Shown here: positions 57,870 to 64,000 of the stretch, piece by piece
Layout: each line of letters begins with the position of its first letter
Numbering within the stretch: position 1 is the stretch's first letter
Source of the DNA: Eukaryota sp. TZLM1-RC
Taxonomy: Eukaryota; Metamonada: BaSk clade
Assembly: GCA_040285825.1 (NCBI GenBank)
Contig: JAUPSS010000002.1
Coordinates: 2,418,001 to 2,482,000 of the forward strand
Direction: 5' to 3'
DNA length: 64,000 nt
The notes under the pieces: generated by a model
Told to the model about the DNA's origin: nothing
The model's input: the letters and a program-made list of their open reading frames with translations, nothing else
Database searches by the model: none
Program-made: the position numbers and the translations under genes

Positions 57870-59042
57870 TCAGTGTTGGCCTCTATTCTTTGTTGCCAAC
57901 ACCAATCGTTGGTAAAGCCAGGTACTCAGCTTCGGAATTTCAAAGGCTTTCCCTAATCTTTCCTGCCAAACATTGGGCTGAGAAGTCAATATTTCAGAAT
58001 GATCTTCGTAGTCAGTGACAAGCTCTGACAAGCAAGAATAAGGATCACTAATGAAATTTTCAAGTCGTTTGACATTTGTTTCCTTCTCTGTCAGGGCTTC
58101 ATCAACGAGAGGTCCAATTTCATTGTCAACGTCCACAAAATTTTGGTATTGAGGTTTCTTTGGGTGAAATTCAAGTTCTACGTTTACCAAACCTTCTTTA
58201 TGACCTATACTTATGGTCTTCTCGACTCTCAAAGGATAAGCTAATACAAGGTTTTGAGAAATGATGGAAGAAAGTTGCTGAGTTGTTACGGAGTGATGAG
58301 GAGCAATCAAATTCCCAATCAAGCTGTCATCACCTGCTTTGATCACGTAATCATCCCCAATCAGCTTCTTTGCACTACAGTACCTCATAACGCTCATAAT
58401 AACATTAGAAAGAGTCAAGACCATTCTAGGTAATTTTGGCCTACTGTTTTGATCTAAAAAGGCCTCTACTAACGGAAGCAATTTCTCATTTAGTTTAAAT
58501 AATGATGTTGTTGTGTTGGGCTGCAACACAACAACAATAACAAAAGAGGACTCATTAGATGGGATTTTGTAAACGTGATCATCTGGACTATCGTTGACCG
58601 GATACGTGACTATAAGAGTGTTCTTGGCAGCAGAATAAACTTCAACAGAGACAGACTTGAAAATGTCCAAAAGGGTCAAGGGAACATCTGAAACTGAGCT
58701 GGATATCTGTGGAAATCGTAGAGAAAGGTCAGTAGAACGAGGAGAAGTAGCGGTGAGCGATATTGAGATGGAAAGGTGGGCATGGGTTAAGCGGGAAGGT
58801 GACATAGGGTAGTTACAGTCTAGGCGAGTGCGTGCAGAGAGTTGGTCAGCCTTCTGTTCAAGACGACGTAGTGATGAAAGAAGAGCAGCTTCACGGAAGG
58901 ACGAAGTTAAATGCTTAGACACTATACGTGATTTTCCATGTCGTGAAGCTTGATACTGAGACAGCACATTGAGGGTCTTTGAGTACTGTGTAACTCGGTC
59001 CTGAAGTTCAAGATTGGATGTTTGGTGAGAGAACCCAAACAT
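57870..59042 (-). CDS. SWI/SNF subunit of the BAF60/SMARCD/Snf12 type (divergent SWIB protein)
   Basis: 390 residues, intronless. BAF60/Snf12 subunits link chromatin-remodelling complexes to transcription factors. The alignment in order is: SLRRLEQKADQLSARTRLD, like the family's 'LE.klDqti.rkrldiqE'; DIFKSVSVEVY, like 'ffkslviEld'; VIVVVLQPNTTTSLFKLNEK, like 'vllmLdy.pp.fkLdp.La'; VIMSVMRYCSAKKLIGDDY, then APHHSVTTQQLSSIIS, matching the SWIB domain (vi.alW.YiK..kLqd...); and FISDPYSCLSELVTDY, then VWQERLGKAFEIPKLSTWLY, matching the C-terminal 'F..DP..fi.dwl.sq...l'. Trp/Tyr in the SWIB helix are partly replaced (MRYC for LWQY), so it is divergent. The assignment rests on order and spacing rather than strong identity. 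Confidence 0.75.
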   Translation of the reverse strand: MFGFSHQTSNLELQDRVTQYSKTLNVLSQYQASRHGKSRIVSKHLTSSFREAALLSSLRRLEQKADQLSARTRLDCNYPMSPSRLTHAHLSISISLTATSPRSTDLSLRFPQISSSVSDVPLTLLDIFKSVSVEVYSAAKNTLIVTYPVNDSPDDHVYKIPSNESSFVIVVVLQPNTTTSLFKLNEKLLPLVEAFLDQNSRPKLPRMVLTLSNVIMSVMRYCSAKKLIGDDYVIKAGDDSLIGNLIAPHHSVTTQQLSSIISQNLVLAYPLRVEKTISIGHKEGLVNVELEFHPKKPQYQNFVDVDNEIGPLVDEALTEKETNVKRLENFISDPYSCLSELVTDYEDHSEILTSQPNVWQERLGKAFEIPKLSTWLYQRLVLATKNRGQH

Positions 59043-59311
59043 TTGAGCTGCTTGTGTAAGGCTTCACTAATTTGTTTATCATTTATTATATTTTTCACTT
59101 TTCAACTGTTTTCATAAAGTTGCATTTGAAGATGTTTTTTGATTGTTCTAATTATTGCTGACTGGCAAAATCAGGCAGAAGTTGACATTTACCATAGATT
59201 AAACATGAATCATCAAGCAATTTTGATTCGCAACTGATGCATAAAATACACTTCAGACTTTCACAACAATAAGATTTATTGAAAGTTAGTTACCAAAATA
59301 GTAATATATTT

Positions 59312-59569
59312 TCAAGTACCGAAGAAAACATCAGGATCCACTGCTTCATATTCATCCTCCCAATCTCCCCCTGTATGGTAATGTACAGTAAAGAATTGAG
59401 GTGATTCAATTACATTTTGGTCAGAACCCCATAACGGTGTTCCTGGTTCAGCAGACACAGATGATGGTGTGTTTGTAATAGCTGATGGAGTAATTGCTTC
59501 ATGCTCAGAGTCTGAGGAGAGCATTGCAATTGGACTTTCGAATATTAAATCACTTTTCAATATAGGCAT
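59312..59569 (-). CDS. Small acidic hypothetical protein
   Basis: 85 residues, starting MPILKSDLIFESP and ending DEYEAVDPDVFFGT. The first half is Ser/Thr/Pro-rich (disordered-looking). The second has HYHTGGDWEDEYE, an acidic aromatic stretch. I do not recognise a family. It lies 269 bp upstream of, and on the same strand as, the SMARCD-like gene. A chance ORF cannot be excluded; composition and the clean ATG-TAA-type frame in an AT-rich spacer favour a real small gene or a last exon. Confidence 0.42.
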   Translation of the reverse strand: MPILKSDLIFESPIAMLSSDSEHEAITPSAITNTPSSVSAEPGTPLWGSDQNVIESPQFFTVHYHTGGDWEDEYEAVDPDVFFGT

Positions 59570-60732
59570 TATATGTATTTGAAAAATGGGTCAGTAGATT
59601 GCTAAGTTTAATTCATAAATGTTAGTATTTTGCGAAGTTTGAGAAGTTTTTGTCACAGAGGGAAAGTTTTTGGACTATTACAAAAAAAGCTTGATGTGCA
59701 TATAACATTAGATGTTTTCCTCTCCACATTTACACAGTCCAACAGCACTGCAAAGGCATAAATACCTAAAAGGATTGAACCTTCGGATGGTCAAATCTCA
59801 TTTTGATAAACTTCATTGATTATTATCAAAGAGTCTGTTTTGTTTCCGTAAAAGAGTGTATACCAGCAATATTCACATTGTTAAATGTTGCCTTAAGTCG
59901 TGAAATTCAGATAAAGAGTGAGATAAAGCGAATTGTATAAAGATTTATTATGCCTCTATTCTATTTAAACCTAAAGTCACTGACATATTTTCTATTATGA
60001 ACCTAAACTATATCTTACATCAAATTAGACTTTGTCTGTTCATTGATGGAAGATGAGGGGAAATGAAAAAGAGGCTTTAATACACGAGATTCTTGCATTT
60101 CTTGAAATCTCTGTCTTTGACAGCATCATGTAAGGAAGAACGATATAAAAACAATTTAGGACAATTGATGGCGGTTTGCTGTATGGGAACATTTGACCTA
60201 CACCCTACAAGGAAATATCTACATCAATAGTGAGAAACTCTATATTCTTCCTCTGCTGGTCACGATACACTCACTTCCCACCTCTATTAAAAACGTTAGA
60301 ATAAACTGAGCACATAATTGGTTCAAAGTATCGAGTCAAGTAGAAAAAGTTAAATGAGTTGTTGTAGAGCACAATCTGGTAGATCCCAGTGTTAGTTGTT
60401 TCATTAGTATTTTTTATTGGTTATAAAATTTTATAAGATCTTATTTGAAAATTGGGCAATTTGGCTTAAAAAAGCTGAGTAGTGTGGGTAAAAAAACGAG
60501 GTTTTAAAAAGCAAAACGGTTTGGTTTTGGTTTGGTTTAGCAAAAACAGTGGAACCATTTACACCCTACTAGAGGTAAATCGAGCTGATGTTGATGACCA
60601 CTAATAGAGATACAGTGGATAGGCATTTGATGCCATTGTGGAAATTGGCAATCAATTTGAACTTGCAATCAGCATGTCAGACATCGTGTCAGACAGCGAG
60701 ATTATCTTGACTCTTCCCATTCTTCTAACATC
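59570..60732. other. Intergenic, no gene seen
   Basis: More than 1.1 kb with stops in all frames on both strands. No recognisable LINE, tRNA or inverted-repeat structure. Confidence 0.45.
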
Positions 60733-62925
60733 ATGCAGCAAAAGAAGAACAAGGATAACGAGGTTACGGACTCAGTTCCCACCTCCTCCTTCAACCTGTT
60801 CTTCAAAGAACGACCGAGTACTTCTTCCCGAACTCCTCAGTCGGGAACAGTCATCCTGTTTTACAGGAATAAACGGAAGGTCAGAGCCTCGATTTCCTAT
60901 CGAAACCGTCGTTCTGATCCTTCCGTGGGGGTAAAGTATTGCACTTTTTTGAGTCATCATGTGAGTCATGATATGGGTGCTGTTGAATCAGCCATGGTGC
61001 TAATCACCTTGCATATGGAATGCTCTTCTTTGTGTTTTGTTTTGAATTGTTATTTTGATGTTATTGAGTTTGTTGTTTTTTGTTGCTTAGCTATTTGTAC
61101 TGTAGATATGGGATGTTGTTCTTGTTTGTGTTTTGTTTTACATTGTTGTTACTTTGATGTTTTTGATTTTGTTGATTTTTTTGGTTTAGGTACTTGCACT
61201 TTGAATATGGGATGTTTTTTTTGTTTGTGTTTTGTTTTGAATTGTTGTCTTGATGTTTTTCAGTTTGTTGTTTTTTGTAATTTACGTACTTGTACTGTAG
61301 ATGTGGGATGTTTCTTTTGTTTATGTTTTGTTTTACATTGTTATTTTGATGTTTATGAGTTTGTTCATTTTTGTGGTTTAGATTTTTGCACTTTAGATAT
61401 GGGATGTTGTGTCTTAAATTGTTATTTTGATAATGTTGAGTTTGATTATTATGTTTATAGTTTATTTTTTCAATCCAGAAGCTGCCAACATCTTCTATCA
61501 ACAAACCCATTTACTGTTGATTTAACAATGGATGGAGATGTTGAAGCAAATTCTGGTCACAGAAAGAGAAGATCTAATTTTGAATCAACTCCTCCATCAA
61601 AAATTATAAGAAATGCAATTTTTGACCAACAAACATCAAAGCGTAAGCTAAAAAAACAACAAAAAGCACTGAACCGAGAAATTTGTATTGAGAATACAAT
61701 GTTGAATATCGAGAACAGGAAGATTTTGACAAAAAAACCACTGAAACCGAGTATGGTCAAAAAAATTGAGCCAAGTCGTAGTGGTTTCAAGCCTGATTTA
61801 TTGATTCAATTCAAATCAATGACCTCAAATCAATATCTTCCCATTGTTATGTGCTTTGATCTTAAAACCTATCAGGATGGTCATCTTTATCAAAATCATG
61901 ATGGCCAATTTCTCCCTCCTGATGAGATTATCAACAAAAAGAGAAAAGAGGGTGCAAATCATTTGAAAAAGAAAACTGATGAGCAGAAGGGTGAGTCGAT
62001 TTCAGATCAAAAAGTGGCTTTAATTTCGATTGTTGTTGGTAAGTTTGATCGCCATAATTTCTTTTTGGAGAGTAAATATTCACTTATATTGAGAATGAGT
62101 CCTCAAATCAGATTACCAGACATTGATATGGATGTTCAGGCAGAAATATTCTCTGACGAAAAAACCTTGCTTCGTGGGTTCCTCAACATTATTGGTAATC
62201 ATCAACCCCATTTTTTTCTTAATCACAATTTAATGCAGTTTTATTTACAGGTTTTAAAAAATAGATTGAATTATTTTGATTTATCATTTCCCACTGTTCC
62301 AGATGATACAGCAATTGATGTACTCAATCAACTTTCACTAAGATGGAGAGAAGTTGTCATCAGGGAAAATGGCTTTTTTCTTTTAGATACTTGGGTTTTT
62401 GCCAAAAAATTTATTAAAATATTCTACGGACATGGATTAGGCAATCTGGCATATAGAATGATAAATGAAAAGAAAATGAAACTTCATCAGGAATTTTCTC
62501 ATATTTTGCCAATTGATTGTTTAGCTACTTCTCCTCTGATACAAAATTCAATTCAATATGGGCTTCATGATTGTATTCTTTGTCTGAAACTTTTCATGTT
62601 GTTTCAGAAAGACAAATTTATACTATCATCTTATAACACCATTCGTGCAACCGTCAACTCAATGGTTAAACATTCAAATGTGATACTCAAATTGAGAAAA
62701 ACTGCTGTAAATTTTCAACAGTTACATATTCACACCACATGTTGCTTAAAGCTGTATTTACAGTCTTGTTTTGAACGTAATTTTATACCACCACGAATAT
62801 CTGCCCAATTATATGAATCATTAATGGCCAGAATTCGTTATACTTCAGCTGAGTATTATGGGCAAGAAATGGTGAAACCAAAAAGTGCATTTCCAGAGGA
62901 TTTCTTTAATCATCTTATTTATTGA
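60733..62925 (+). CDS. Family-B DNA-polymerase-like exonuclease ORF, truncated by a LINE insertion
   Basis: A 730-codon frame. The first 260 codons are low-complexity (see repeat). The plausible start is the ATG at about 61529 (MDGDVEANSGH). From about 61830 the order resembles the PolB 3'-5' exonuclease and linker: IVMCFDLKTY (Exo I; the catalytic Glu of DxE is Lys); FSDEKTLLRGFLNIIGNHQP, then FFLNHNLMQFYLQVLKNRL (Exo II, without the catalytic Asp); LLDTWVFAKKF; YGHGLGNLAYRMINEKKMKL; and IQYGLHDCILCLKLFMLFQ. It ends at EYYGQEMVKPKSAFPEDFF, where a polymerase would next show its palm motif A. The stop codon lies inside an inserted LINE (from about 62915). No palm motif is seen before the window ends. 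The exonuclease residues are lost, so it is inactive or a relic, probably of a mobile element. The assignment is by pattern only. Confidence 0.5.
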   Translation: MQQKKNKDNEVTDSVPTSSFNLFFKERPSTSSRTPQSGTVILFYRNKRKVRASISYRNRRSDPSVGVKYCTFLSHHVSHDMGAVESAMVLITLHMECSSLCFVLNCYFDVIEFVVFCCLAICTVDMGCCSCLCFVLHCCYFDVFDFVDFFGLGTCTLNMGCFFCLCFVLNCCLDVFQFVVFCNLRTCTVDVGCFFCLCFVLHCYFDVYEFVHFCGLDFCTLDMGCCVLNCYFDNVEFDYYVYSLFFQSRSCQHLLSTNPFTVDLTMDGDVEANSGHRKRRSNFESTPPSKIIRNAIFDQQTSKRKLKKQQKALNREICIENTMLNIENRKILTKKPLKPSMVKKIEPSRSGFKPDLLIQFKSMTSNQYLPIVMCFDLKTYQDGHLYQNHDGQFLPPDEIINKKRKEGANHLKKKTDEQKGESISDQKVALISIVVGKFDRHNFFLESKYSLILRMSPQIRLPDIDMDVQAEIFSDEKTLLRGFLNIIGNHQPHFFLNHNLMQFYLQVLKNRLNYFDLSFPTVPDDTAIDVLNQLSLRWREVVIRENGFFLLDTWVFAKKFIKIFYGHGLGNLAYRMINEKKMKLHQEFSHILPIDCLATSPLIQNSIQYGLHDCILCLKLFMLFQKDKFILSSYNTIRATVNSMVKHSNVILKLRKTAVNFQQLHIHTTCCLKLYLQSCFERNFIPPRISAQLYESLMARIRYTSAEYYGQEMVKPKSAFPEDFFNHLIY
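61015..61440 (+). repeat. Tandem repeat of about 96-99 bp, open on both strands
   Basis: GGGATGTT-type words recur at about 61109, 61208, 61304 and 61400, giving four to five units. Read forward, the units give Cys/Phe-rich hydrophobic segments (CFVLHCYFDVYEFV, CTVDMGC). Read in reverse they give Asn/Lys/Gln/His-rich segments (KHQNNNVKQNINK). A noncoding minisatellite that happens to lack stops is the simpler reading. Confidence 0.75.
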
Positions 62926-63299
62926 ATTTACACACTTAATTAAATTAACTCATAACTAATAGGACGACTATCATTGAACCAAGATTTCCTCTACAAAATC
63001 TTGATCTGCTTGCTGTCTAGCTAAAGCTTCTCTTATTCGATTGAAACACCGAGGTAATCTATTAAAATGGCAAATTGAATCCGTGAACGAAATAAAAATA
63101 TCAAATCTTTTCATTGTCTTTTCTTGCACCATTTTTTGGAAGTCATTCAAAAAAGTTTCTGCTTCATCTGATAATCTTCCATTTATCGAAAATGGGAAAG
63201 CAATAAAAACCAGCTGTGTATTTCTACCGGTATTAGCCTCTTCAATATCTTTATCATATTTTCTATGTTTCTCTTTTGCTTTAAAATCAAGAGCAGTCA
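62915..63299 (-). pseudogene. 5'-truncated LINE insertion (same family as 44.9-47.0 kb)
   Basis: The minus strand reads ALDFKAKEKHRKYDKDIEEA, then LVFIAFPFSINGRLSDEAET and FNRIREALARQQADQDFVEE, nearly the same as 46610-46931. The frame runs intact to the stop, then the shared 3' UTR (CGTCCTATTAGTTATGAG) and AATAAA at 62918-62923. It is the best-preserved copy of this tail, so the youngest. It supplies the stop codon of the PolB-like ORF. The flanks show no clear direct target duplication; instead AATCATCT and AGATGATT sit inverted at the two edges. Confidence 0.82.
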
Positions 63300-64000
63300 G
63301 ATGATTTTGAAAACTTTGTTTATGGTGAAGGAGATTATAGATTATCGACCACCTTTGAACAACAAAAGTTGAACAAAACATTGAGTTATGTAGACCATTT
63401 GAGATATAGGCCTGAGTTTTTTCCACAATTTCCAACTGATGGCTTCAGTAGACCACCTCAGTATATGGCCCCAGTAATGTTTGCCAATTTTGAGAATAAT
63501 TTGAAACTAAATTATGAAAAACATATTAATCGATTTATTAATGTTTACTTTGACAAACCAGATGTGGAAAATGTGTTAGCAGAAATGCACAACTGGGTGG
63601 GTACTCAACGCCATTATCTACCATTATGTCACTATATAGATTTAGGCTTCGTCAATTCAAAAACTTGTTTTTAGTTGATGACAGAGATTGCTTGAGTTTT
63701 TTGTTTCATCATCCTGAAAATATTTCAGACCTTCTGAATGATGAATTTTTCGATTTATGTGAACAACATGATATAAGAAATAATGAACTTAGAGACATAT
63801 TTGAAGGTCTTATTGAGCCTTTTACTTGTCAAATTGAGAATTTGGTCACTGACGAGAATTTAGTTGATAACATATTTCCAGTGGATATACATTTTCTTGC
63901 AGACGCTGTTGAAAAAGATCCTCAAATATTCCTAACACCAGCAATTACAATTGTCCATTATATCTCCAGTAGAGAGAAAAAACCTTATCATATTTCTCCT
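63300..64000 (+). pseudogene. Unidentified ORF continuing beyond the LINE, with a frameshift
   Basis: From 63300 a frame reads DDFENFVYGEGDYRLSTTFE through NFENNLKLNYEKHINRFINV to a stop at 63674. The coding character then continues in another frame (LRQFKNLFLVDDRDCLSF ... IFLTPAITIVHYISS) to the window edge. The register is compatible with the frame left of the LINE, so both could be halves of one interrupted gene. However, I see no polymerase palm motif here and do not recognise the family. Likely mobile-element or viral-type origin from context only. Confidence 0.45.

Noticed and set aside
1-64000. CRISPR array or bacterial operon organisation
   Set aside because: No short regularly spaced direct repeats; tRNA type, intron, gene content and spacing are eukaryotic.

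Overview
The window reads as nuclear DNA of an AT-rich unicellular eukaryote. It has an ELOF1 homologue, an AMPK-gamma-like CBS protein, a DENN-domain protein, a SWI/SNF BAF60/SMARCD-like subunit, an F-box protein, two nuclear-type tRNA genes and one 29-nt GT-AG intron. The standard genetic code fits: several conserved genes end in TAG at the expected length. I cannot place the lineage more precisely.

Layout. 1-9.1 kb is a mobile-element graveyard: a TA-flanked Tc1/mariner-like element carrying a captured exon-like ORF, a 619-bp MITE-like element, a decayed LINE on the plus strand, an apparently intact Mutator-like element (MULE), and a second decayed LINE on the minus strand. 9.15-41.57 kb is essentially one gene for a secreted or surface protein of about 10,800 residues: a signal peptide split from the rest by the 29-nt intron, an enormous beta-solenoid-like repeat region, a cysteine-rich module and a multi-pass membrane domain. 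The reading frame is broken once, by one extra T in a homopolymer inside a 1,038-bp tandem repeat. 41.6-53.3 kb holds the convergent F-box gene, LINE fragments, the DENN gene, a 0.97-kb inverted duplication of dead LINE sequence, tRNA-Arg and tRNA-Gly. 53.3-64 kb holds a decayed Fanzor (eukaryotic TnpB-like) gene directly in front of ELOF1, then the AMPK-gamma-like gene, the SMARCD-like gene, a small acidic ORF, and a DNA-polymerase-B-like exonuclease ORF cut by a 5'-truncated LINE.

Most notable points: (1) the giant single-gene surface protein and its repeat dynamics; (2) two copies of the same Fanzor-element 3' end lying 4-5 bp upstream of the start codons of two unrelated host genes, DENN and ELOF1; (3) several independent LINE, DNA-transposon and Fanzor families packed into about 30 kb, including an inverted duplication of already-dead LINE sequence between tRNA genes.

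The housekeeping genes (ELOF1, SMARCD-like, AMPK-gamma-like, DENN, F-box) do not form a pathway or operon. They are separate, mostly intronless host genes spaced by transposon debris.
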